Source: Chlorella sorokiniana (lineage: Eukaryota > Chlorophyta > Trebouxiophyceae > Chlorellales > Chlorellaceae). From it: a stretch of DNA of 64,000 nt. The notes beneath the pieces were generated by a model. That model was not told where the DNA came from. It made no database searches and saw only the letters and a program-made list of their open reading frames with translations. The stretch is from the NCBI GenBank assembly GCA_025917655.1, contig CP084613.1:1862001-1926000 (forward strand), given 5' to 3'. Shown here in pieces: positions 1 to 7,615 of the stretch (the stretch's first letter is position 1; every line of letters starts with the position of its first letter). The position numbers and the translations under genes are program-made.

Positions 1-364
1 GCAGAGCGGCTGTGGGAGGAGGGGTCCCAGAGGCGGGGGATCCAGCACGGCAGCCAGGCTGAGTTCCCTCTGTACAAAGGCAACCTCTCCAGCCGCGCAC
101 CACAGTGAGGTACGCATCCTGTGGGGTGCTCCACTCCGCGCCATAGTTGCTGCTGGCCTGCACAGCCAGACCTGCCGGGCTGCGCCGCAGCACCAAACGC
201 CGCCCAAAGGTGCAGGGTGTCGCTTGCGCCCGCTGCGCTTTGCCTGGTGCCCGTCTGTCGTGAGGGTGCAAGAAGTTGCGGAGCCCGCTTGTTGGCGGCT
301 GCCGCGCGCACGATGGGGAAACCTGCATCACGCACTCCCGAAACGGGGCTTTCAGTTGCTGCAT
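1..364 (-). CDS. Plastid-targeted protein of unknown function, first exon only (runs off left edge)
   Basis: On the minus strand an ATG at 364 opens a frame that stays open to a good GT donor at 100-99, giving an 88-codon exon (101-364) ending in phase 0. The first ~70 residues are rich in Arg, Ala, Ser and Pro with almost no acidic residues, and end in a typical chloroplast processing context (LAVQA then SSNYG, residues 66-75). The mature part begins SSNYGAEWSTPQDAYLTV. I do not recognise the family and only 18 mature residues are visible. The rest of the gene lies left of the window; bases 1-100 are read as its first intron or a following exon. It is divergent from uroporphyrinogen decarboxylase with about 204 bp between start codons, so the two may share a promoter. 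The plastid location is inferred from composition only. Confidence 0.55.
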   Translation of the reverse strand, partial: MQQLKAPFRECVMQVSPSCARQPPTSGLRNFLHPHDRRAPGKAQRAQATPCTFGRRLVLRRSPAGLAVQASSNYGAEWSTPQDAYLTVVRGWRGCLCTEGTQPGCRAGSPASGTPPPTAAL

Positions 365-568
365 GATGTATCGGGGGGTAAAGGGTACGATGTGGAACAC
401 AAGCAACAAGGGGTGGGCAGTAATCATCGCGCTGCGTGCAGTGCCACTTTTGGCTCACAGCTGGATAGGCTCTCATGTGAAGCTCCCTGATGCAGCGTTT
501 TTACGCCTTTTTATTCTCGAATCCGTTATCCTTGTTGTCTTCAGTTCCTTTTTTGCGCAATAAGTGCC
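365..568. promoter_or_regulatory. Divergent intergenic region between the left-edge gene and UROD
   Basis: About 204 bp separate the minus-strand ATG at 364 from the plus-strand ATG at 569. The stretch is less GC-rich than the flanking exons, with T-rich patches at 500-560. It must hold both promoters and both 5' UTRs. No specific motif was recognised. Confidence 0.4.
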
Positions 569-2327
569 ATGTCGCAGCTGCTTGCAGTGTCCCAACCCCT
601 CTGCAAGCCGCTGCAGCGGCTCGCCCGCTCACAGCGCTCCAGCAGCACAGTCATATGTCAGGCTGCTCAACAGGACCCGTTGCTGCTGCGTGTCGCGCGG
701 GGTGAAGGTATGTCGGTGTCGACGGGGCGGGCTGGTGCTGGCTTTTGCTCTAGAGCTCTGCCCTGGCAACGCAGCTGCTGCAGGTGCCATGGAGTGAAGC
801 TTTAAACCGGTTGTCCTGGAATTCTGCATTGCAATGACGCTCTGCTGCCCGCCCTCCTGCTTTCGGCTGCAGAAGCGGAGCGCACGCCGGTGTGGCTCAT
901 GCGCCAGGCCGGGCGCTACATGGCCGCCTTCCGCGAGTACAGCGACCGCATCGGCTTCCGCGAGCGCTCCGAGACACCCTCCATCGCCATCGAGCTGAGC
1001 CTGCAGCCGTGGAAGGCTTTTAAGACGGACGGCGTCATCATGTTCTCCGACATCCTCACGCCGCTGCCCGCGCTGGGCATTGAGTTTGACGTGATCAAGG
1101 GCAAGGGCCCGCGCATCGACAACCCCATCAACAGGTGGAGGCGGGGCCCCGTGCACGGGCGGGTGGGCTGGGCGGGTTTGTAGGCACGGGGGCATCGCAG
1201 CTCTGTGCCCTGCTGTCCCTCCCCTTGCAGGCTGCTCCTCCCAGCAGCCCGTCGCCGCCCCCGCCCCCCGCCCCCGGCCCGCAGCATGGACGACGTCCGC
1301 GCGCTGGCGCCCATGGAAGACCCGCTGGCCCGCCTGCCGTTTGTGCACGAGACGCTGTCCACGCTGCGCGGCGAGCTGGCTGGCTCGGGCGCCACGCTGC
1401 TGGGCTTCATCGGCACGCCCTGGACCTTGGCCGCCTACAGCGTGGAGGGCAGGGCCGAGCGCAACTGCCGCCGCACCAAGACCATGATGCACCAGCGCCC
1501 GGAGGTGCTGCACGCGCTGCTGGCGCATCTGGCGGACGCGCTGGCTGCCTACGCGTGCTACCAGGTGGAGGCGGGGGCGCAGGTGGTGCAGCTGTTCGAC
1601 TCCTGGGCGCACCACCTCACCCCCGGAGCAGCACGCCGAGTTCAGCCTGCCCTACTCGGAGCGCGTCATGGCCGCCGTGCGCGCCAAGCACCCAGGCGTG
1701 CCGCTCATCCTGCACGCCAACGGCGGCGCGGGCAAGCACGCGCAGCTGGCTGCCTGCTCCGCCGACGTGGTGGGCCTGGACTGGGAGTGCACCATGGCCG
1801 CCGCGCGGCAGGCCATGGGCGCAGGGCGCACGCTGCAGGTGGGCGGCGTGTGTGTGTGTGGCAGGCTTGAAGCGGGGGCCGCTCGCTGGGGCCATCAGGG
1901 GCGGCTAGCCCTTGTCCACCAGGCTGCCACCAGGATGAACCTCCTGCCCATGTGGGGCCCTCTCCTTTTGGACGTCCCCTCTGGGCATTAAGTGGCGTGC
2001 CTCCTCCCCCGCCTGTGCCTCAGCTTGCTTATGCCGCTGCCTGCCGTCTGTCCACCCCCTCCATTCCCCCCAACCCCACAGGGCAACGTGGACCCCATGG
2101 TGCTGTTTGGCAGCGAGGAGGAGATCCGCAGGGCGGTGACCCGCTGCCTGGTGGAGGCGGGGCCGCGCCACCACATCCTCAACGTGGGCCATGGCGTGAT
2201 CGAGGGCACGCCGGAAGAGAGTGTGGGCCTGTTCTGCGACTTGGCCCGTCAGTCGGCGGACATCCTGGCGGCGCACGGCAAGGCGCCCGCGGCTGTGCAG
2301 CACCAGCCGCAGTCCGTGGCGGCCTGA
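569..2327 (+). CDS. Uroporphyrinogen decarboxylase, plastid (full-length locus)
   Basis: UROD (HemE type) decarboxylates the four acetate side chains of uroporphyrinogen III to give coproporphyrinogen III on the chlorophyll/heme path. Four exons fit: 569-707, 873-1134, 1285-1838 and 2082-2327, all GT-AG. Residues 1-~40 form a transit peptide ([20 protein letters not shown]). The family signature [10 protein letters not shown] lies at residues 54-63, followed by [37 protein letters not shown], and at the end [13 protein letters not shown]. Exon 3 carries one extra C in the run near 1617-1621 compared with the second copy at 4228-4232. That shifts the frame at LTP/EQHAEF. With the second copy's base count the four exons sum to 1,200 nt, a 399-aa protein, the usual length. 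The extra base is therefore probably an error. Everything from 1313 on is inside the tandem duplication. The gene is divergent from the left-edge gene. Confidence 0.93.
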
Positions 2328-2730
2328 TATCTGATATTGCACAATGTAGTTCTCTCCTGATACTGTCTGCAGCGTTTTCACTTTTTCACACAATGCACCA
2401 GAAAGAGGACACCTCCATTCGGCCTACAGCCTGGCGCCATCAGCGCATCAGCTGCAGTGCTGTGAAACTGCGACAATGTCGTTGCCTCTAAATCGAGTGT
2501 GTTGAAAGTAACATTAAAACACCCCCAGTCACAACACCCCTGCGCCCTTTTGCTCGCTTAGTCAAGTGCGCCCTTTGAAGCGCTTTACTTTTCAGGGTGA
2601 CGCCGGGTGAACACTATTTTTAGGTGCGCAAACCTGCGAGGGGCCTGACTGAGCGGGCTTCACGTCCGCCACCATCACCGCCACGTGGGACGCACATACA
2701 CGGCCGCCCCTGGCTTGCAGGCAGTGAGCC
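2328..2730. other. Intergenic, UROD to coiled-coil gene (unit 1)
   Basis: About 400 bp holding the UROD 3' UTR and the promoter/5' UTR of the next plus-strand gene. It is lower in GC than the exons (AACATTAAAACACCCC near 2510). No open frame with family resemblance is seen. It is duplicated at 4939-5343, where the only difference noticed is two extra T residues near 4994. Confidence 0.5.
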
Positions 2731-3361
2731 ATGTCTGCCTCCCAGGACGGGCTGTTGCGCATGATGGAGGCGGAGGCGGCGCGCCTGCACAACGCTGCGG
2801 ACCACCTGGTGCGCTCCATTGCGGAGCTGCGTGCCGCCATCCATCAGGAGGGTGATGAGGGGCGCCAGTTCCAGCAGGCCATTGAGGTGAGGGCGAGGCC
2901 TGGAGGCTGGGCCATGGCTGGCCGTCCTGCGGCTTCTGAACAGGCTCCCGCAGGACGGCCTCTGAACAGGCGCAGAAGGTCAGGGGGCCAGGCGCCCCTA
3001 CCCTTTACTGCGGTGCCGCTGCCGCCACGCGCCCCCAATCACCCCAAATACCACCCCTGGTCAGGAGAACATCGTGACCATTGCAAAATATCGGGCCCAG
3101 GCGCAGCGCGTGGAGGAGGAGTTGCACCAGCTGCAGGCGGGGCAGCAGGTGCTGAATGTTCAGTCGGTGGCCACGCAGAGCGCGCCGCGTGGCCCCAAAC
3201 CGGCGGCCGCTGCGGCACAGACGCTAGGGGCAGCTCCTGCGGCCCACAGCAATCTGGACACCAAGATGGGAGAGGAGCTCAGCGCTGCTGTTCAAGTTCA
3301 ACAGCAGCATGCTGCGCAACCGCAGCAGCAGGCGGCATCACGGGACGGCATGTGGCTGTAA
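2731..3361 (+). CDS. Small coiled-coil protein of unknown function, copy 1
   Basis: Two exons, 2731-2886 and 3065-3361, joined by a clean GT-AG intron, encode 150 residues. The join AIE/ENIVTIAKYRAQ keeps a heptad-like pattern. Residues 5-~75 are strongly helical and charged and should form a coiled coil. Residues ~76-150 are low-complexity, rich in Ala and Gln, and probably disordered. There is no signal peptide or membrane segment. I do not recognise the family; short coiled-coil proteins such as SSNA1/DIP13 are similar in size and style, but I see no convincing match. The gene ends 28 bp from the convergent end of the glycosylase last exon. An identical copy lies 2,613 bp downstream. Confidence 0.7.
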
Positions 3362-3389
3362 ATTGACATCAGCCAAGCCCACACACTGC

Positions 3390-3849
3390 TCAAAGCTTGC
3401 TGGCCAGGCCTGGCCTGGGGCGGGCACTGGCTGCAGCGGCGGCAGAGCGGGTCATGCGCCGCTCGCCTGCTGCTGCCTGCTTCTTTGCCTTGCCCGCAGC
3501 GCCTGCCCCGCCGTTTCTGCGTCGCCCGCTGCGCAGCGTGCCTGCCTGGACAGGCGGTTGCAGGCTTCGCTTGCTCGCTGCCGGTGCCCCCTCTTTGCTG
3601 CGTGCCAGGCCCTCGTCCAGCCTTCCGTGCAGCAGCCAGCGCAGGTAGCGCAGCAGGTTCTTGTCCTCCACGCCCGCTGCGCTTCGCTGGCCACAGCAAA
3701 AGATGCGCCACGAGTCGCACACAAAGCGGCCGCAGTGCTTGAAGTCGGAGGGCTGGCTCCAGCTGGTGGCCAGGAAGTCGGTGGCAACACCCCGCACCGC
3801 TGCCAGGCGTGTGGCCTGCAACCCCAGCGGGTGCAGCACCCCCAGCAGG
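3390..3849 (-). pseudogene. Isolated last exon of the MBD4-like glycosylase gene (duplication copy 1)
   Basis: This minus-strand stretch matches the last exon of the glycosylase gene at 6003-6460, including its acceptor and stop. In unit 1 nothing upstream supplies the F-box or the first glycosylase exons, because the unit breaks at 3924 in the preceding intron. It is therefore a gene fragment. This fragment is the open version: 460 nt with an unbroken frame through GVLHPLGLQATRLAAVRG, FVCDSWRIFCC and on to the stop, whereas the copy joined to the complete gene is 2 nt shorter in C runs. That reversal of expectation is a main argument that the duplication is an assembly effect. Confidence 0.8.
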
Positions 3850-3924
3850 CTGAACACAGGGGAGGAGCGGTGCAGTTGGGGAGGCGGTGAGAGGCTCGCA
3901 GGTGCTGGGCGGCAGGTGTGGCGC

Positions 3925-4938
3925 ATGGAAGACCCGCTGGCCCGCCTGCCGTTTGTGCACGAGACGCTGTCCACGCTGCGCGGCGAGCTGGCTGGCTCGG
4001 GCGCCACGCTGCTGGGCTTCATCGGCACGCCCTGGACCTTGGCCGCCTACAGCGTGGAGGGCAGGGCCGAGCGCAACTGCCGCCGCACCAAGACCATGAT
4101 GCACCAGCGCCCGGAGGTGCTGCACGCGCTGCTGGCGCATCTGGCGGACGCGCTGGCTGCCTACGCGTGCTACCAGGTGGAGGCGGGGGCGCAGGTGGTG
4201 CAGCTGTTCGACTCCTGGGCGCACCACCTCACCCCGGAGCAGCACGCCGAGTTCAGCCTGCCCTACTCGGAGCGCGTCATGGCCGCCGTGCGCGCCAAGC
4301 ACCCAGGCGTGCCGCTCATCCTGCACGCCAACGGCGGCGCGGGCAAGCACGCGCAGCTGGCTGCCTGCTCCGCCGACGTGGTGGGCCTGGACTGGGAGTG
4401 CACCATGGCCGCCGCGCGGCAGGCCATGGGCGCAGGGCGCACGCTGCAGGTGGGCGGCGTGTGTGTGTGTGGCAGGCTTGAAGCGGGGGCCGCTCGCTGG
4501 GGCCATCAGGGGCGGCTAGCCCTTGTCCACCAGGCTGCCACCAGGATGAACCTCCTGCCCATGTGGGGCCCTCTCCTTTTGGACGTCCCCTCTGGGCATT
4601 AAGTGGCGTGCCTCCTCCCCCGCCTGTGCCTCAGCTTGCTTATGCCGCTGCCTGCCGTCTGTCCACCCCCTCCATTCCCCCCAACCCCACAGGGCAACGT
4701 GGACCCCATGGTGCTGTTTGGCAGCGAGGAGGAGATCCGCAGGGCGGTGACCCGCTGCCTGGTGGAGGCGGGGCCGCGCCACCACATCCTCAACGTGGGC
4801 CATGGCGTGATCGAGGGCACGCCGGAAGAGAGTGTGGGCCTGTTCTGCGACTTGGCCCGTCAGTCGGCGGACATCCTGGCGGCGCACGGCAAGGCGCCCG
4901 CGGCTGTGCAGCACCAGCCGCAGTCCGTGGCGGCCTGA
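3925..4938 (+). pseudogene. 5'-truncated copy of uroporphyrinogen decarboxylase
   Basis: This copy starts at the [10 protein letters not shown] codons within exon 3 and retains the rest of exon 3 (to 4449), the last intron and exon 4 (4693-4938). It lacks the transit peptide, the RQAGRY substrate-binding signature and the first third of the enzyme. It cannot encode an active UROD. Its frame across [13 protein letters not shown] is intact, unlike the full-length locus. An upstream minus-strand exon (3390-3849) replaces the missing 5' exons. Confidence 0.85.
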
Positions 4939-5343
4939 TATCTGATATTGCACAATGTAGTTCTCTCCTGATACTGTCTGCAGCGTTTTCACTTTTTTTC
5001 ACACAATGCACCAGAAAGAGGACACCTCCATTCGGCCTACAGCCTGGCGCCATCAGCGCATCAGCTGCAGTGCTGTGAAACTGCGACAATGTCGTTGCCT
5101 CTAAATCGAGTGTGTTGAAAGTAACATTAAAACACCCCCAGTCACAACACCCCTGCGCCCTTTTGCTCGCTTAGTCAAGTGCGCCCTTTGAAGCGCTTTA
5201 CTTTTCAGGGTGACGCCGGGTGAACACTATTTTTAGGTGCGCAAACCTGCGAGGGGCCTGACTGAGCGGGCTTCACGTCCGCCACCATCACCGCCACGTG
5301 GGACGCACATACACGGCCGCCCCTGGCTTGCAGGCAGTGAGCC
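4939..5343. other. Intergenic, truncated UROD to coiled-coil gene (unit 2)
   Basis: Copy of 2328-2730 with two extra T residues in the CACTTTTTTTCACAC run near 4994. No gene is seen in it. Confidence 0.5.
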
Positions 5344-5974
5344 ATGTCTGCCTCCCAGGACGGGCTGTTGCGCATGATGGAGGCGGAGGCGGCGCGCCTG
5401 CACAACGCTGCGGACCACCTGGTGCGCTCCATTGCGGAGCTGCGTGCCGCCATCCATCAGGAGGGTGATGAGGGGCGCCAGTTCCAGCAGGCCATTGAGG
5501 TGAGGGCGAGGCCTGGAGGCTGGGCCATGGCTGGCCGTCCTGCGGCTTCTGAACAGGCTCCCGCAGGACGGCCTCTGAACAGGCGCAGAAGGTCAGGGGG
5601 CCAGGCGCCCCTACCCTTTACTGCGGTGCCGCTGCCGCCACGCGCCCCCAATCACCCCAAATACCACCCCTGGTCAGGAGAACATCGTGACCATTGCAAA
5701 ATATCGGGCCCAGGCGCAGCGCGTGGAGGAGGAGTTGCACCAGCTGCAGGCGGGGCAGCAGGTGCTGAATGTTCAGTCGGTGGCCACGCAGAGCGCGCCG
5801 CGTGGCCCCAAACCGGCGGCCGCTGCGGCACAGACGCTAGGGGCAGCTCCTGCGGCCCACAGCAATCTGGACACCAAGATGGGAGAGGAGCTCAGCGCTG
5901 CTGTTCAAGTTCAACAGCAGCATGCTGCGCAACCGCAGCAGCAGGCGGCATCACGGGACGGCATGTGGCTGTAA
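5344..5974 (+). CDS. Small coiled-coil protein of unknown function, copy 2
   Basis: Same 150-residue product as the gene at 2731-3361, with exons 5344-5499 and 5678-5974. I noticed no base change between the copies, so both would make the same N-terminal coiled coil and Ala/Gln-rich tail. It is convergent with the complete F-box/glycosylase gene (stop codons 28 bp apart). If the duplication is an assembly artefact, there is only one such gene. Confidence 0.7.
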
Positions 5975-6002
5975 ATTGACATCAGCCAAGCCCACACACT
6001 GC

Positions 6003-7329
6003 TCAAAGCTTGCTGGCCAGGCCTGGCCTGGGGCGGGCACTGGCTGCAGCGGCGGCAGAGCGGGTCATGCGCCGCTCGCCTGCTGCTGCCTGCTTCTTTG
6101 CCTTGCCCGCAGCGCCTGCCCCGCCGTTTCTGCGTCGCCCGCTGCGCAGCGTGCCTGCCTGGACAGGCGGTTGCAGGCTTCGCTTGCTCGCTGCCGGTGC
6201 CCCCTCTTTGCTGCGTGCCAGGCCCTCGTCCAGCCTTCCGTGCAGCAGCCAGCGCAGGTAGCGCAGCAGGTTCTTGTCCTCCACGCCCGCTGCGCTTCGC
6301 TGGCCACAGCAAAAGATGCGCCACGAGTCGCACACAAAGCGGCCGCAGTGCTTGAAGTCGGAGGGCTGGCTCCAGCTGGTGGCCAGGAAGTCGGTGGCAA
6401 CACCCGCACCGCTGCCAGGCGTGTGGCCTGCAACCCCAGCGGGTGCAGCACCCCAGCAGGCTGAACACAGGGGAGGAGCGGTGCAGTTGGGGAGGCGGTG
6501 AGAGGCTCGCAGGTGCTGGGCGGCAGGTGTGGCGCACGTGAAGGGGGACAGAGGGCGGGCTTGATGGCTGGCGGCACTGGGGCATGCAACCGCTGTGCAA
6601 GGGGTGCGGGGGCAGCAGGGGCGCGCAACCGCTGCACCTGTCGTCGTCGGCGTCGATGACGGCTGAGGGCGTCGGCCACAGGCGCAGGAATCGGTGGATG
6701 GCCTCACGCACAGCGCTCCCGCCCGTCGTGCGGCTGCACAGCACGCAGGCTACGATGTGCTGGAAGGGGCACTCCTGGAAGCGCTCCTGCTAGGTTGGGC
6801 AAGCAGCGTGTTGTGCAGCCTGCTGCCCAGGGGCATCCGGATACTTGCAGGAGCTGCACACCAGAAAGAGCAGCCTGCACCTACGCACTTCAACAACCGA
6901 CGGTAGACTTTGGCTCACCTGCACCAGGTCAAGCGGCGAAATGGGCTGGCTGCAGAACGCCAGCCGGTGCCGCGTCCATGCCGCCCACCCGCCAGGCGCA
7001 ACCTGCGCAAGCCGACCCACATGGCGCCCCCACTTCATCTCCGCCAGGAGCCGCCACAGATCATCCTCCTGCAGTGTGTGAGATAACAGCAAGTTATTGC
7101 ATTGAAGCTGGCAGGAGCAGACGTTGCTGTATCTTCTCCCGCCAGTTGCAGCCCCTGCCCTTGCCCTGCACCACTGCGTCGTCAAGCGCCCTTGGAGCAC
7201 CTGGAGCTGCCTGTTGTACTCTTTGCACGTGCAAGCCAGCGCTAGCACGTCTCGACAAGAACACAAGGCGAGCACTCGCAAGAGGCAGTCCGTTGGAAGC
7301 AACTCAAAGAGCTGGGGCCCGTGTCTCAT
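6003..7329 (-). CDS. F-box protein fused to an MBD4-like HhH-GPD DNA glycosylase
   Basis: Four minus-strand exons fit: 7165-7329, 6919-7068, 6638-6789 and 6003-6460. Residues ~8-60 form an F-box (ELLPTDCLLRVLAL, RDVLALACTCKEYNRQL, then DDLWRLLAEMKWG). Exon 2 itself continues into ISPLDLVQ, which aligns with the start of the MBD4 glycosylase domain, followed by ECPFQHIVACVLCSRTTGG, LLGVLHPLGLQ and FVCDSWRIFCC. The Asp in VCDS matches the catalytic Asp of MBD4 (NDSYRIFC in human). The HhH turn GIG reads HCG here. A basic Ala-rich tail of ~80 residues follows. Such enzymes remove T or U from G mismatches; an F-box would recruit SKP1/cullin ubiquitin ligase. No methyl-CpG domain is seen. Intron 1 has a GC donor. 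Using the 460-nt unit-1 version of the last exon the gene is open for 308 residues; as written here two single-C losses shift the frame locally. Confidence 0.75.
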
Positions 7330-7615
7330 GATACTGTAGGAACAGGGCATGTGGCTCAGCGATGCATGATAGGCGGGGGTGGACAGGTCCGCTGACACTG
7401 CATTTTGACGTGCTGCACTGCATGCTGACCCTCCACATCCGACGATCATGCAGGTCCTTTGACATCCATTCCGCATTGTCACTAGACTCCCCAATTCATT
7501 CCATCTGTGCTGATTTGTGCACGGCGGCCTTAGGCCAGGTGCTGGCATCGACGTTCTGTCAGGGAGCTCCTTGCCGCAGCGTTACGTGCAGCTCTCAAGA
7601 ACGGACGAATAAGCC
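7330..7615. promoter_or_regulatory. Divergent region between the F-box/glycosylase gene and DXR
   Basis: 286 bp between a minus-strand ATG at 7329 and the DXR ATG at 7616, lower in GC than the flanks. It must hold both promoters. The minus frame stays open further upstream with ATGs at 7350 and beyond, so the F-box start is uncertain by tens of codons. Confidence 0.4.

Larger units (their letters stand above)
1313..3924. repeat. Tandem duplication, unit 1 (2.61 kb)
   Basis: Bases 1313-3924 recur directly downstream at 3925-6535 as a head-to-tail copy. The left boundary lies inside UROD exon 3 (at ATGGAAGACCCGC) and the right boundary inside the last intron of the F-box/glycosylase gene, just after GGCAGGTGTGGCGC. 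The copies appear to differ only by single-base length changes in C or T runs (near 1619, 2387, 3790 and 3840). Offsets between copies step from 2612 to 2611 to 2613. Introns are kept, so this is a DNA-level duplication or an assembly duplication, not a retrocopy. At the junction only a short GCGC match is seen. Confidence 0.95.
3925..6535. repeat. Tandem duplication, unit 2 (2.61 kb)
   Basis: Second copy of the 1313-3924 unit. It begins abruptly inside UROD exon 3 and ends in the last intron of the F-box/glycosylase gene, after which the sequence (ACGTGAAGGGGGAC) is unique. It contains a 5'-truncated UROD, the coiled-coil gene and the glycosylase last exon. The near-perfect identity means the event is very recent or artefactual. 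Confidence 0.95.

Noticed and set aside
3925-4938. Second UROD copy considered as a functional paralog
   Set aside because: It lacks the transit peptide and the RQAGRY region, and an unrelated exon precedes it, so it cannot encode a complete enzyme.
1313-6535. Duplication considered as retrotransposition
   Set aside because: Introns and intergenic DNA are retained in both copies and there is no poly-A tract or target-site repeat.
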